NCBI GenBank assembly: GCA_005784505.1
Contig: VCAZ01000063.1
Location: 1,687,001 to 1,751,000, forward strand
Source of the DNA: Bagarius yarrelli
Taxonomy: Eukaryota > Chordata > Actinopteri > Siluriformes > Sisoridae
Direction: 5' to 3'
DNA length: 64,000 nt
Shown: positions 46,681 through 59,935 of the stretch, in pieces
Position numbering within the stretch: the stretch's first letter is position 1
Layout of the letters: the number at the start of each line of letters is the position of its first letter
Translations under genes and position numbers: made by a program
Notes under the pieces: generated by a model
Database searches by the model: none
Told to the model about the DNA's origin: nothing
Seen by the model: the letters and a program-made list of their open reading frames with translations, nothing else

Positions 46681-47259
46681 TCTTTACTCTCAAAAGGAGT
46701 AGTACGTTTCAGAAAATACACAGGCTCTTAGGAAATAACAAAACAAAGAAATTAACTTAAATTGCCTACTACCTTTTTAATATTCTTTTTGGTCAATGAT
46801 TCCGTACACTGAATCAAATTTCAAAAAAGGATAACATCTTCATGGTTAAATTAAAAGAATCAAGACATCTGCAGGCATAATTATCATTTTTATAATATAT
46901 TAATGAACAGAATTTTTATAGGATATTTATAAGCTGGTTTTTATAGCATATTAATAAGCTGTTTTTCGTAGGATATTAATAAGGATATTCATAAGATGAT
47001 TTATTAATGCAGTAAATAAGATGCTAAACTGACAGCCATAGACATTTAATACATCAGATTTAAGCCTTTTTTATGCTAAAACTGTTGAAAAAAGAGATTA
47101 TGTAAATGATGTAAAAAGGTTCTATTTGGTAGAAATCGGTGTACATAACATAAATATGGTTGTTCGAATGGACAAATATATGGAATATGCAGCAGAGTGA
47201 CTAAAAGGACAAAACAAATAACAGAAAACAAGCAGAAGATCTAATCTAAATGATAATCT

Positions 47260-47650
47260 AAAATGATAGTTAACCTTCAGTGAATGAAAACCTCAGGCAA
47301 AGCAATTAAGCATTAGCTCAGGATTAAACTTAGATTAATGATAATGAATTATTGGGATATTCAGATCGTCCATAGCAGTATAACTTGTGAATTAATCTCA
47401 GCTCACCTGAGAATACAAAAAATGAATGAGATTTGATAATGTATTCTGCTGCCAGGCAACAGACTGGAAAAACAAAAGGCACGTAAACTGTGTAGCATTA
47501 ATAAAAATGTGGCTTGGAGGACCGAGTGCTAGAGTAGAAATTCCGCTATTACACACATGCTCTTTTTAACTTATTAATGCGGTTAATTATCTCAATGCCG
47601 AGTGTTTAATTTAATCCTAAAATAAACGCTGGGACATTGGGAGTAGAAAA
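47260..47650. promoter_or_regulatory. Candidate conserved non-coding element
   Basis: Repeat-free AT-rich block with many TAATGATAA/ATTAAT words, an E-box (CAGCTCACCTGAG at about 47399) and a half-palindromic TGCCAGGCAACAG resembling an RFX X-box at 47451. Located about 3 kb upstream of efna3. Not proven. Confidence 0.25.
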
Positions 47651-48329
47651 TGTTCTGAACAGTTGTTGTGTGATATTATTGCTGTTCTAGTGAGGACCTT
47701 TGGGCTGTAAGGATTGGATCAACTCTGATAACACAGTGTTTATAATCTGCTGTAATAAATTGTGTATTAATACATACATTGAGTTTGAATGCAAATGCAG
47801 TATTTCTTTATCAAAATAACAAAAGACAATACAAACAATAAACAACATAAAACTAAACTTAACACAACCAGACCTGACCTGACATAACTGGAACATGACT
47901 ATGAACCTGAGACATGGCATGACGTTGACGTGAGAAACATTAACTGTGAAAAGCAATAAAGCAAGACAAAGACAGACTGAAACACAGAGGTATAAATACT
48001 AGACCTAATGGGGGAAACAATTAACTAAACCAGACACACCCGTCACTGTAGTTTTCACTTCTGGAGTAACAATAAATAAAACTATGTAATGATATCTGTA
48101 GCTGGTCAGCAGACATAGCTTCCAACCAAGGTTTCTGCATTTACTTATGGTGTCGGCTTCGTCAAATAATTTACATGTATTGAGTGTTTTACATTACATC
48201 ATCAATCTAGTATAAGTATATTCAATTCATTGTGCAAGGTACGTGTACAGAGCCAATGAAATGGATTTTTTCACATATCCCATCTTAGTAAGTTGGGGGT
48301 CAGAGCGCAGAGTCGGCTATGATGCAGCG

Positions 48330-48455
48330 CCCCTGGAGCAGGAGGGCTTAAGGGTCTTGCTCAAGGACCCAACAGTGGTTGACTTGAACCCAGGTGTTTC
48401 TGGTCTTCAGATTAACAACTCAGCACCTTAACCATTTGAGCCACCACTGCCAGAT
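48330..48455 (-). mobile_element. SINE fragment
   Basis: Reverse copy: GGGCTTAAGGGTCTTGCTCA, AGGACCCAACAGTGG, B box region TTGAACCCAGG and A box complement CACCTTAACCATTTGAGCC. Confidence 0.7.
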
Positions 48456-49144
48456 CTCGCAGGTATCTTTGATGTCGCTACGAGTAACTGACCAATATGT
48501 AACAAAGGTGAAAAATGCCCTATTAGCGCAAGTGTGGTGATTTACATCACTAGTAACAGACAATTATTCTTATCAACCACATGGGGGAACCGAGAGCAAA
48601 ATATTTAATGAAAATGGAAAACATGATATTAAGATGCAGTGCTTTTTGGCTGAAAAATCTACATTCTAATAGACATGACAGAAAAACTAAATTTCCTAAA
48701 GTCACATTCAAAAAGTAAGAGCTAAACTGTCACTGAATTACCCATGTCCCAAGGACATGATATGCGCTGTAAAAGCTTTTGTGGACGGTGCAATGTTATT
48801 TTATTTACATCATTTAAATAATAAAGGAGTGAAGCTGTAACGGTATTGCCATTCAGTTTTGTATGTATAGCTGTGTTTCGACTTTCTGTATAAACTTGGA
48901 CAAGAGTTTAAAGACAGATTGGATGTGCTTAAGTCTTGTGGTGCATTTTTTTCAAACCTCTTCATTATGGTAGATGTGAGTGAGAGTGCAGAGCAGATGG
49001 CTGAACTGTGCAGTGTTAGTACTGTAGAGTTGGAGATAGAGGTAATAAATCTCTAAAACGATATCCAGCTAAAATCCAAACCCTCAAAGAGATTAATAAA
49101 ACAAGAACACTACAAAAACAATCACGTATCACAACCTTCTATAA

Positions 49145-49685
49145 TAACCTCCAGACTTCTGTGCAGGTTTTTCACAAGATTGTGTTGTGTGAATGTGTGG
49201 ATTTAATCATTCAGTCACAACAGTATAAGTGAGATCAGACATCAATGTTAGGTGAGAAGGTGTAAGGTTTTAATGCCAATCAGGGTTTCAGGGGTCTACT
49301 GGAGTCTATCCCAGCTGTCATTGGGTAAAATGCATCGCAGGGCCACATACAGACCTACGCACAATTTAGAATCACCAATCAACGCAACCTACATGTTTTT
49401 GGGCAGTGAGAGCAAACTGGAGAACCCACACAAGCACAGAGGAACATGCAAACTCCACACAGAAAGACCTTTGCTGGGTATACAAACCTGGGACCTTCTT
49501 GCTGTGATGCAACAGTGCTAAACACTAAGCCACCATGCTGCCCTTTCACTCCAATCAGAACACAGCATGGGGCTAAGGGGTTTGTGCACAGTGGTATTGT
49601 CACGCTGGAACAGTGTTTGGATCTCTTAGATGTAGTGGAGAAATAATGGAATGCTGCAACATACAAAGACATTCTGAACAAATGT
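49145..49685 (-). mobile_element. Tc1/mariner-type relic, copy D, interrupted
   Basis: Left part 49145-49276 begins with the family word CCAGACTTCTGTGCAGG and right part 49542-49685 carries CACTCCAATCAGAACACAGC, GGGGTTTGTGCACAG and ACGCTGGAACAGTGTTTGG. The two parts are consecutive in the copy at 1380-1690 and are separated here by another repeat. Confidence 0.75.
49277..49541 (+). mobile_element. Repeat nested inside the Tc1/mariner relic
   Basis: Same family as 62602-62830: GTCTACTGGAGTCTATCCCA, GCATCGCAGGGCCACA, GCACAATTTAGAATCACC, and a 3' half with GGAACATGCAAACTCCACAC and AAGCCACCATGCTGCCC, typical of a widespread fish retroposon whose right half resembles a tRNA-like or LINE-tail sequence. 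TTTCA occurs at both borders and may be a target-site duplication. Confidence 0.75.
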
Positions 49686-49689
49686 GTGA

Positions 49690-49985
49690 CTAAGAGTTTG
49701 TTTGGTTTAATAAAATCTAATGAACCGGATTTTTGTTACTTAACATCTAAACTCCTTCTTTTGTTTTGGTGAAAGAAATTCGAAAGGACAAATTGTTAAA
49801 TCAGAAAGACAAATGTTGCATAATGTTGCATAGGATGGTTACAGCCTGGTGATCTGCATATGAACTTTCAGCACTTGCCACTTTTTATAATAAGTAAGAT
49901 GCATTCTGTTTTGAAATCATTATAATATAACTCGTGTTTACCGGTCTGATATCAGAGGAAATATGACGAACCTTCCTAGATGATT
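49690..49985. other. Intergenic DNA upstream of efna3
   Basis: Nothing recognised apart from a short tandem ATGTTGCATA duplication near 49815 and CCTTCCTAGATG repeated at about 49972 and 49989. Confidence 0.45.
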
Positions 49986-49989
49986 GAAC

Positions 49990-50761
<772 letters not shown>

Positions 50762-50865
50762 ATGGCTTTCCCAGCGCTTTGGCTCGTCGTGTTCGCCTTC
50801 ACTAACTTGCGCCTGACGCACGGGAACAACCGCCATGCCGTGTACTGGAACAGCTCCAATATTCA
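50762..50865 (+). CDS. efna3: Ephrin-A3-like, coding exon 1 (partial gene)
   Basis: The ATG at 50762 has a strong context (A at -3, G at +4). Residues 1-21 are a signal peptide with the hydrophobic core ALWLVVFAF, ending near HG. The mature start NNRHAVYWNSSN (22-33) is the first strand of the ephrin receptor-binding domain, with an NSS glycosylation sequon at residue 30. The exon ends ATT-CA|GTAAGT, phase 2, after 34 full codons. 'NRHAVYWNSSN' matches ephrin-A3 better than A1 (RHTVFWNSSN), A2/A5 (RYAVYWN) or A4 (RHVVYWNSSN). Family knowledge: ephrin-As are GPI-anchored ligands of EphA kinases in axon guidance, and EFNA3 is strongly neural. The rest of the domain and the GPI signal are outside the window. 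The paralogue (a or b) is unresolved. Confidence 0.87.
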
Positions 50866-51559
50866 GTAAGTGGGTCACAACTCTTTCCCCCTTTTCTTTT
50901 TATTTCCTTATTTAATTTCATCCAGTTGTATTTTAGAATAAGTTGGATCAAATCATTAAACAGGATAAATAAACTGATCAAATAAATTGATAAATAACTA
51001 AATAGTAATGTTGGCAGGTCGAGTTGGATGCTGCTGATTCTGGTGCACTGTTTAATATAAAGTTAATTTATTAAATTTGGTCATGGACACACACACGTAC
51101 GCGCGCGCACACCCCCGGTTAGGGGTGAGAGGGGGGCATGTACTTTAGAAAAGCTCTATCTGACACAGAAAATTAGAAAGTATTGGCTCTAATTTAACTA
51201 TATATACGAGTTTTTAATTAGTTCTATGTCACTTGATGAGACCCACGACTAAACTCCCTGCTGAAACGATCTTGCTTTGTCCAACCTGCTCAAGTCGATA
51301 GACTATCTCTGGTGGCTGGTGAGTGATACCATGTCTACACTGTAGCAACTGAAGACAGTAAGATATTTAGAATATTGTACACATATTGATCAACACATTT
51401 AATAAGAAAGATGAAAAAAAGTTGCCACCTTCCAAGGTAACCAGTTTGGCCTGTGTTTTGGCAGCAGTCGTACTGTGCCGGATTCCTCAGCATGTGGAGA
51501 CGGCGATTTGTGTTAAATCATCTTGGTTGACTCTTGACCATATGTAAGCTGTCACGTTG

Positions 51560-51720
51560 TATCTGTCAGCGAACAGCCGGGCAAGGTGAAGGTTAACACA
51601 TGCTTCCTCTGAGACAGCCAACTGCACCAGACCATGCTCTGTCCTCTGCATATCCTGCAGACACCCACGAGTGTCGAGTGATTGACAGCAAGAGACAGGA
51701 TTCCCCTCCCACGTAAACAG
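51560..51720. repeat. Possible dispersed repeat, related to 8040-8220
   Basis: Shares CAGACACCCACG and a TGATTGACAGCA block with 8040-8220. Also contains CATGCTTCCTCTGAGACAGC, which I associate with a common fish repeat. Class unknown. Confidence 0.35.
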
Positions 51721-52116
51721 AGCACAGGCAACATGCCCTTTTGGACTTTTATTACACTTTGATTTGACTTTGTGTTTAATGCATCCGGAATCATCTATAT
51801 ATTGTAAAGCTTTTTATTCCTCCAGCTGAAGACTGTGGCATGTTTAAATCACTGTCACTTTATAATTACGGCTTATTGTTTCCTGAATCGAGACAGCATT
51901 ACATTCTCCGGGTGATGACTGTGAAAGGTTTTTACATAAGACTACTTTACATTTTCATGTCAGAGAGGTACTTTTATTTTTTGAGAAAACTAAGCATGCA
52001 GTTGTAACATTAATGTGTGTATAGTGGCTTAATACCTGTATAAGTCATTATTATAGCCCTTTTATTTAAGAGGCAATGTGTCTGCAAAATCACTTTCATC
52101 CACAGAGGACCAAAAT

Positions 52117-52148
52117 CTATCTGTCTGTCTGTCTGTCTATCTATCCAG
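52117..52148. repeat. (CTGT)n microsatellite
   Basis: Tetranucleotide CTGT/CTAT run of about eight units in efna3 intron 1. Confidence 0.9.
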
Positions 52149-52799
52149 CAATCCAACCACTCATCCAGGTATCTGTGTATCTGTCTGACATTTTAAGGTA
52201 GCCGCGATATCCTTGGATAAAGGGTTAAAACTATTATATTTAGTTACCCTCCTCTTGTGACCAATGCAGCATCATTTAATCTTTGGAAAGACAGCTACGA
52301 GTCCCGCACAGCAGCCAGAGGGATTTTGAGTCCTTCCTCTTGCAGAACAGTAGCCATGTTTCCTGACCCACTCCTTCAAAACACTAACATCCCAATCCTC
52401 TTCATAATGTTCATTTGGCTCCTCACTGACTAAAGAGCTGCTTGATTTCAAGCAGAAAAAGCAATTTGTTATTATTCTTATAATATTCCTATTATTATCT
52501 GAAAGCAACCCTGAACCCGTTAACTCTATGACATGCTTTAAAGTAATCTAAATAAATGTGAGGTACCTGGACTTTACTGGAGTGATGGTTAGTTGACAAA
52601 TATTGGGTTCAGGGAATTACATTACATCCGAAACCCTTTACTGATTTACCCCTGAGCTTCACTTTAGACGTGCAGTGGTCCAGGTGCTAGACTTCTAACT
52701 TTCCCACATGTGGGTAAGACAGTTAAGATGGATTAAACTTGGCACTGGCATGAATGCAAGTGGTTTGACTATAGCAGCCCGGCCGTAGATGATTTCTGG

Positions 52800-52920
52800 T
52801 GTTTACCAGGCACCCTTATCCAAACCTACAACTAAGTCATTTTTTTAATCCAACTTAGCAGTTAAGGGTTAAGAGTCTTGCTTAGGGGGCAGAAGTGGCA
52901 GCTTGGTGGTGCTGTAAACA
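52800..52920 (-). mobile_element. SINE fragment, diverged
   Basis: Reverse copy: TACCAGGCACCCTTATCC, AGTTAAGGGTTAAGAGTCTT, GCTTAGGGGGCAGAAGTGG and CAGCTTGGTGGTGCTG. The tRNA-like head is missing. Confidence 0.65.
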
Positions 52921-53644
52921 TTTACTTGTGAGTAGGTTGCACAGTATGATTTTCTGAATACATTCTGGATTAATATCTGGATTTACGCTATGCATTTTGC
53001 TATTCATTATTTTTATTTACTTAAAATCTGTTTTGTCTATATACATACACTTCAAAGATATTTATAACTTTAGCCATTAATGCAACAGTCACCCAGGCTA
53101 CAACAAGGGCTCTCCACTTTTTTTTGTAGATGCAGCCTTAGGCTGACAGGTACTTTTGCTGAATGTGGTTTATCGTTTGTGTTTGGTGTGTTGATCTTAC
53201 CCTTGTTTCCCAACTTCCTGGTCACAGATGCACAACATTATATGTACAGCTGTGCCATTGCTTTGCTAATTTATCCTTCACACGCTGCTCTTCCATATGA
53301 AATGTGAAATCGGTGAAAATTGGCCACCAGGCTGTGCGTTTAAAGGGGTAAATCCTTCAACACTTTTGTTTTATATAATATTTTATAAAAAGATATATAT
53401 TTTTTAAATAATTTATTTAATTTTATTAATTAATAATGTTGCTTTCACTATAGAGTATTGTACTAGTTCCAGTCCAGCGCTAGACATTACCCTGATAAGC
53501 AGCAGCTGCTGATGGCAATTGAGGTTATTTGAGAACATCATTATTAATTATCAGTGTGTGTTCCTATGAGCTTGTTTATGACTTGTATAGCATTGACAAA
53601 AAGCCTTTCTGCTAGAAGGGTTTATCAGGTATGCAGGAACACGT

Positions 53645-53647
<3 letters not shown>

Positions 53648-53678
<31 letters not shown>
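53648..53678. repeat. (CA)n microsatellite
   Basis: Perfect CA run in efna3 intron 1. Confidence 0.95.
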
Positions 53679-53680
<2 letters not shown>

Positions 53681-54184
53681 TCTGATTTGTTGGATGCTTG
53701 CAGTACAAAAATCTCTGTGTGTTACAGCAGTCTTGAGAGTCTTTTTCTTTATCCTACTATGGCTGGATAAGTGCTATAAAATAATGTGTGAATTGACCCA
53801 GATTGCAGGTAGCGGAGACATCTGCTGAGGTCCCGCTTCATGAATACAGATCTTTTATCAGTCCTGGGAGGTTTTATGCTGTGAGCTCGAGACGATTTTG
53901 TGTAAAACTGACCTCAGGCAGACAGAATCTCAGAATAAAGCTATCAGGCTACAACCCCAGTGGGGAAAGAAGGAAAGGCTTTGGGACATGTAGGGTAGAA
54001 AGCAGGGCAGAACCCTTGTCTGCACTGTCCTTGGGTGACTTGCTCAATCCAAATAGCAGCACAGAGGTGTCCAACTGTGAAAAAATTTTAAAGAGAGAGT
54101 AAAAGACATGAAAAAGCTGATTCAGTAATGTAAATAAACCCGTGGTAGGCCAGTCACTCTTGAGAGGAAACACATTTTATATCT

Positions 54185-54660
54185 GCACACCTACAAAAGT
54201 GTTTCTTCTGTGAGTCACACAGTCAAGAATGTCTTCATACTGTAAGTTTAGCTTCACATATTCCTTGACTGGAACTAAGAGACCCTAACACTGTTCCAGC
54301 TTGATAAAATACCTGTGCATAAAACCCCTGATCCACATAAAGACATGCTGTGTTTTGATTGGAGTGGAAGAACTGGAGTGTCCTCTACAGAACCCTGATT
54401 CTGAATCAACTCCACTGAACACCTTTAGGATGAACTGAAACACCAACTGAACCCCAGACCTCCTCACTCAACAGTGTCTGATCTCACTGATACTATTGTA
54501 ACTTATTGATCAAATCCGGACAGTCACATGACAAAATCAAAGGAAAATCAGACGTCTGGAGGTTACTAGAGGAGGATAAGTGAGACAACATCTGGAATAA
54601 GATGCTGAGGAACAGCTAAATGAGATAGACATGTATTCCAATACTTATGGCTGTATACTG
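54185..54660 (+). pseudogene. Tc1/mariner-type transposase relic, copy E
   Basis: Longest copy of this family. About 54385-54500 reads INSTEHL-stop-DELKHQLNPRPPHSTVSDLTDTIVT in one frame, matching the 'DLNPxEHLWDELE' and following region of Tc1/mariner transposases, with Trp changed to a stop as in the copy at 8811. CACTGTTCCAGCTTGATAAA and AAAACCCCTGATCCACATAA are the shared upstream blocks. The left end ACAAAAGTGTTTCTTCTG and right end ATTCCAATACTTATGGCTGT may be element termini. Confidence 0.75.
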
Positions 54661-54664
54661 TAAG

Positions 54665-55175
54665 TAAGTTTGGCTTCCGATTCAAAATGTAGTGTACTTA
54701 ATGTAATATTCGGATACATTAATAGAGTAAACATGAACGTGAACCAAGCCTAAATGTTACACAGTGAAGAAGCATCACTGATTTCAGCTACCCCTCACCT
54801 CCACCACAGCTGTTCTAAAATTACGGTTCCTACTAAAGTGGCAAGATTTCACTAAACACAAAGCAAACAAAAATACAAGACTTTCTCTACAAAGCAATGT
54901 AGTTCTTCAGCAACGTCACCAGCATGGAAGCCAAGCAACCTGCAGTGAAAATCCTGCTTTAGGAATTGAGTATTTATTAAATTGGCTCTGGGTTTTGCCA
55001 TTAATTAAGCAATTTTTGAGGTTGTGTTTAATTATGTTAACACTCCTATGATGGTACAGGTGTGTTTGAGTTTGGGACATGACTTAAACATAAATTTTTA
55101 GAAGCTGTTTTTTATTTATTTAATAACAGTGTTCACTTCTAACTGTCTTCATATCACATCTGACCATTAGTTAGC
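54665..55175. other. Intron DNA, nothing recognised
   Basis: No exon, repeat or RNA gene seen. Confidence 0.45.
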
Positions 55176-55179
55176 TTTG

Positions 55180-55290
55180 TATGTCCCAAATCACATACTT
55201 ACCTACAATATAGTATGCAAGAACAGTAGGCTATATCCGGAGTAAGTGAAAAGTACCTGGATGACCTACTACTTTCGCTTGATACAGAAA
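55180..55290. repeat. MITE-like dispersed repeat fragment
   Basis: CCCAAATCACATACTTACC, TATAGTATGCAAGAACAGTA and AGTACCTGGATGACCTACTA resemble the AGTATG-rich family at 35880-36240 and 56150-56420. Ends not resolved. Confidence 0.35.
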
Positions 55291-55684
55291 TAACATGTTT
55301 TGTTTGATTTGAGGGAGAATAATGACAGTATTGACAGTGTTATGAATCAAAATGCCGGTTCAGATCGGTACTGTCAATATCACTGGGTTAAAAACAGAAG
55401 TCAAATGATAATAATTATCGATTCTGGCTATCAGTACCATAAACAGCAATAAAATCGGTCGAGCTTTATTTATAAGGGCTCATAAGGGCCTTTTTCTTTT
55501 ACGAGGATTGTAGAGCATTATGATGGCTTCATATTCAGGCAAAGCATTTAAAAAATGCATAGAAAAGGTATCAGGTGAAATCCAACCAATCAGAGTGGCT
55601 TTCAAAATACTGTATGTATTCCAATTTTGCGTGCCATATGCAATAGATTGTTAGACAACAAGCCTAGCTACTTTCCACACTGGC

Positions 55685-56140
55685 ATGACAGATCTGTGTC
55701 ATGACTTACCAAATCGAAAATCATTTCTAACACTGCTGTTCTTTTTTTTTTTATATCTACACAGGTATGTGCAAGAAAAAAAAACAAAAATCAAATCAAA
55801 AAATTACAACCAATTATTTTTTCACATATTTGAATCATTTTCACCCTTGAATCACATTTTTATTCATATTCACCAGTGCAGTGCTATATTTTAAATGTGA
55901 TTCTTATTTCTTATTTGGGAAATGGCTTCATAAATGGCACTTCAGCCTGTATTATAGGTGTATTTTAATGTTTTAATATTTAATATTTTATGTTCTAATA
56001 ATATTCCTACAATAGTAACAACTCGGTTACAAAGACTCAGCAGACAATCCGAATAATCCATGACTAATTATAATTGAATTAAAAACATTTAACTTAATAA
56101 ATAAGACAGGATGTAATATAAAAACATTAAAATATAATAA
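55685..56140. other. Intron DNA, nothing recognised
   Basis: AT-rich; no exon, RNA gene or repeat family seen. Confidence 0.45.
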
Positions 56141-56149
56141 CAGTTGCTG

Positions 56150-56420
56150 CGATCGAGATCACATACTACTAAAGGAAGTACTACATTTGAGTTATGGACT
56201 TCCTAACTGTTGGAAAAATATGTATGATTATGGTAGTAGGATGAAATGCTGTGTAGTATGATTATGGGTAGTATGAATGAAATGCAGACGTGCCACATAT
56301 ACTATGTTGATATTTTTATGTAACATATGGTGTCACAGCAGCACGAATAATGTTCAAGTTGAATGATGTTTAATTAAATGTTTAACCACAAGTAACAATT
56401 TTTTCTGAGATAATTAAAGC
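56150..56420. repeat. MITE-like dispersed repeat, copy 3
   Basis: Begins GATCACATACTACTAAAGG and contains repeated GTAGTATGATTATGG words and TATGGTGTCACAGCAGCACG, a diverged counterpart of the core in the copies at 3010 and 35880. Confidence 0.4.
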
Positions 56421-56888
56421 TACTTTACAAAAGTACTGCTTTCTTGTTTTCTCATATTCTAATATGACGATTCGTCTCCCCGAAGGCTCATCGGACATTA
56501 AAGTCTTTACCTCAGAATGCGAGTGGAAGTATTTGCGAGTGTTTATCGTCTATGCCTCGCTTTTTGTTTTTGCAAGGAAAGTATGCAAACTTCGAATTAT
56601 TATGAAAGTCTTGTATGCAAACTGTCGAATTATTATTATTAGCATTGATAATATTCAAATTCAAATTGTATTTGTCACAAACTTATACAAGTCATTTAGA
56701 AATGTCATTGATGACTCGCCTATCTAGAAAAATGAAAACTTTATGATAAAGAAATATACAAAAGAAATAAATAAATACAAAAGAATAAAGTTAAATAGAA
56801 ATATAACAATGTGTATCAACTATACAGAGCGGATAAATATAGAAAATGTGGTAACAAATGACCAGGAGTGGATCTGAAAGTTAAAAGT

Positions 56889-56891
56889 TGT

Positions 56892-56964
<73 letters not shown>

Positions 56965-56970
56965 AGTGTG
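56889..56970. repeat. (GT)n microsatellite
   Basis: Compound GT run with AG interruptions at about 56897, 56931 and 56963. Confidence 0.95.
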
Positions 56971-57237
56971 AGCCCAGAAAAGTCCCGGTTTTAGGTACTC
57001 TTCTGGATAGGGGGCCGAATTTTCTCTGTTTTTGCATACAAGGGGCGGAAGCGCTTCCCTGACCGTAACAGAGAAAAGAGTTTATTGTTGGGATGAGTTC
57101 ACTATCTTCCTGGCCTTGGTCCAGCAATTATTTACACATCGTTATTAAAATAACAATTGAGATATACCATAACGTGTCTATTTCCGAGTAAAATAATCTA
57201 CAATAGGTAGAACCGGGCAAGTTTAATGATATAGCAT

Positions 57238-57422
57238 AGGAAACTAGTAGTTCAGTGGTTAAGGTGTTGGACTGCTAATTGGAAGATCGGGGTTTGATTC
57301 CCAGCAACACCAAGTTGCCGCTTCTGAGCAAGGCCCTTAATCCCTAATTGCTCAGCTGTGTACGATAGATAAATCGCTCTGGATAAGGGCGTCTGCCAAA
57401 ATGTCATTAATGTAAATGTAAT
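57238..57422 (+). mobile_element. tRNA-derived SINE, full length, best copy
   Basis: A box-like TAGTTCAGTGGTTAAGG at 57248 and B box-like GGTTTGATTCCCAGC at 57291 are the internal polymerase III promoter of a tRNA-derived SINE. Body CTTCTGAGCAAGGCCCTTAA, then CGCTCTGGATAAGGGCGTCT and GCCAAAATGTCATTAATG, ending in TGTAAATGTAA. This copy defines the family for the whole window. Confidence 0.92.
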
Positions 57423-57429
57423 ACACAGT

Positions 57430-57925
57430 AGTAATTCAAAGTGCTTTACAGAAGGGAAATTAACATTAATCCGACTGGATCCGTTTATAACAATCATAAA
57501 CAAATAGCTGTGTTTTCGTTTATTTTAAGAAACAGGCCAAACACTCACGTAGTTTTATTGCTTATTATAACAAGCCAGAAAAATAGTCTAATGACCCTGT
57601 TAGCTGTGATGGATAGAACAGGATAATCAGAAATAAAGAAACGCAAACAATATAGTAAATATCTTTGTCAGAGTGAAAATTTGTCCTAAAAATGCCTGAG
57701 AACGAATTGGCCAAGACAAATTATGGGCTTATTCCATCCCTGAGGTTAGACCCAGTAAAAGACATACACTTTCCAGCAGACGAGGAAGACTTGTCAGGAT
57801 TACAGGAAAAATAATTCCTCACATTACTTAAGGACAAGTAGCTGTGGATCATGTGTTCTGATATCATGTAATCCTTTAATAATTTGCATAATGTTCTGGG
57901 ATTGGTGTCCATCAAGCTTGACCAT
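57430..57925. other. Intron DNA, nothing recognised
   Basis: No exon, RNA gene or repeat family seen. Confidence 0.45.
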
Positions 57926-57929
57926 ATTT

Positions 57930-58075
57930 CTGGCAGACGGCCCCTAATCTGAATTTTTTATCCAACTGAGCGGTCGAGGGTTAAGGTGACAGTGACAGCT
58001 TGGTGGTTCTGGAAATTGAACTTCTGATATTCTGATCATCAGACTAACACTTTACACTTTCTGAGAGCCACCATG
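57930..58075 (-). mobile_element. SINE, diverged
   Basis: Reverse copy: TGGCAGACGGCCCCTAATCT, AACTGAGCGGTCGAGGGTTA, CAGCTTGGTGGTTCTGG and B box complement GGAAATTGAACTTCTGA. The GGGCCTTGCTCAGGGGCCC block is deleted. Confidence 0.75.
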
Positions 58076-58079
58076 TCTT

Positions 58080-59790
58080 TATTTACATCGCAGATAAAAA
58101 CATACCCGGAGGAAAGCACTAACCGATTCCTTTTGCACACATGAGTTGCTGTAATTGGACAGGAGCGGGAAATGCTTTCCAATTAGCCGGTCCAGTTTCA
58201 CTCTCTCAGGCTCTATAAAGGGCAGTCGCACTGTTTTTGTCTTGTGCCACAGAAACACTGAATGTAGATATTTTGGCATCATTTTAAAACTGCCACAGCT
58301 CAGAGCTTCTGAGAGTTTACTATTCATATCATTGCAGAGTTTTTACATTTCCTATGCTGATATACACTATATAACTTGTACAAACTTGATCATATGTTTT
58401 TACTTGGTTCTTTCCCAAACTGTTTTCCCAAATTTGGAGACGCACTGTTGTCTAAATTGTCTTTTATATTGTAATAATAATTATGACAAAGTCTCCACTA
58501 ACTTATTCAATTTAAGTCGGATAAAAAAAAACATCAATAGGCTGGAGTTAATAAGCAGAGGCACAGCTAAGGGGGGAAAGGGTAGAAAGATTGTAAGGAC
58601 CCACACACTTTATTATTGCTTACAGTTTCAGTCAGCGCAAGGCATAAGCGAACTAGGCGACCAAGTACATAAAACGACAGATCATTTTTGTTTGTTTGTT
58701 TGTTTTTATATATCAATAGACAATGATAATTATCTAAAAATGCTATATTATGTTAACAGGATGCAGATAAGCACATTGGTATGATGTAAGCAATACAGAT
58801 ACAGTGAATAAAATTGATAATGGATGTTAGATTTATTGTGTGCATACAATTGACAATAATTTTTCATATTGGCAGCACGGAGGGGTCCCCCAAATAAAAT
58901 TCTGCCTGGTAACAGTTCTAGCTGAAATTACCCAGCGTTGAGTCACCTCTCCGTCAGTCGGCGGCTGACACTTAACCATCCTGACATTTACATCTGTTTA
59001 ACAACTTATAACACGGCACCTTTTGTTCGAACCCACCAACGCATTAAGTGATGAAAATATTGAAAAACAAGCATACGCTGATTTGTGTATCTGAATATAG
59101 AGCGGAAAAAAGAGCAGTGCTGTTCAGATGACTGTTCGAACATAAATTCAATAAAGGATATAAAACCCACAATAATAATTAACTAATTGATTATTCAAAA
59201 ATTTATGTCTCGCCTCTGAGTCTGGTTTCTTTTTCGTATCATTTCAGGGATGTTTTCCCTTTTCCACCGTCACCTTCTTAAAACTTAAAGCTTTTTGTAT
59301 CTTATTATTATTATTATTGTTGCTGGATGTTGTGTGGATTTAAAGCTAGTATCTGGATACATAGTAGGAATCAGGTCATGAACTGAGGTGTTACAGAGTT
59401 TCCTGTTTATGCTGCCAGCCGCCATGTTGATCTGATAAACCTGAGGCTGTTTCCAGTTCGTGAGTATGTTTCAGGTCTGTTTTTTTCTAGTCGGAGCTGG
59501 TAAATGATGAGTTATGAGCACCAGTCGAATGCAGCATGGTCTCGGCTGCAGTTAAGTTCTCTGCTGCTTCTTATCACTGCTCAACATTTTGTTCAGTGAT
59601 CGAAGAAATAAGGCAGCAATTGTCCTCGGTGTGCCACTGATGAGAAATGAGACTGAGACGCAGTGCCCTCATTCACACTAATTATTTCCCGAGCGTCTTC
59701 GTGTTTCTCCTTGTCTCCCATCTTCAGTGCAGGAAACATGAGTTTCAATGGATTTCGGAGCTCAGTGAATGGACATCTACATCCCTGTAC
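58080..59790. other. Intron DNA, no exon recognised
   Basis: Contains the longest non-repeat open frame of the intron (58155-58784 plus), which is Cys/Ser/Ile-rich, lacks any recognised domain and looks incidental. A minus-strand frame overlaps its start. Nothing else seen. Confidence 0.45.
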
Positions 59791-59794
59791 ATCT

Positions 59795-59935
59795 ACAACA
59801 GCATTCGACCTCCAGACACACTTACGTTTATCTTATTTCTACAACAGAGCAGTTGAGGGTTAGGGGTCTAGCATCATGGCAGATTAGCAGCCCTGGGAAT
59901 TGAACTCATAACCTTCTGATCAGCTGTCCCTGATA
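59795..59935 (-). mobile_element. SINE, diverged
   Basis: Reverse copy: ACAGCATTCGACCTCCAGAC, CTACAACAGAGCAGTTGAGG, GTTAGGGGTCTAGCATCATG and B box complement GGGAATTGAACTCATAACC. Confidence 0.7.

Noticed and set aside
57238..57422. tRNA gene
   Set aside because: A and B boxes are present, but the cloverleaf stems do not form, and the head continues into a SINE body found many times in the window.
58155..58784. 209-codon plus-strand open frame as a gene in the efna3 intron
   Set aside because: Composition is that of AT-rich random sequence; no recognisable domain, start context or related sequence.
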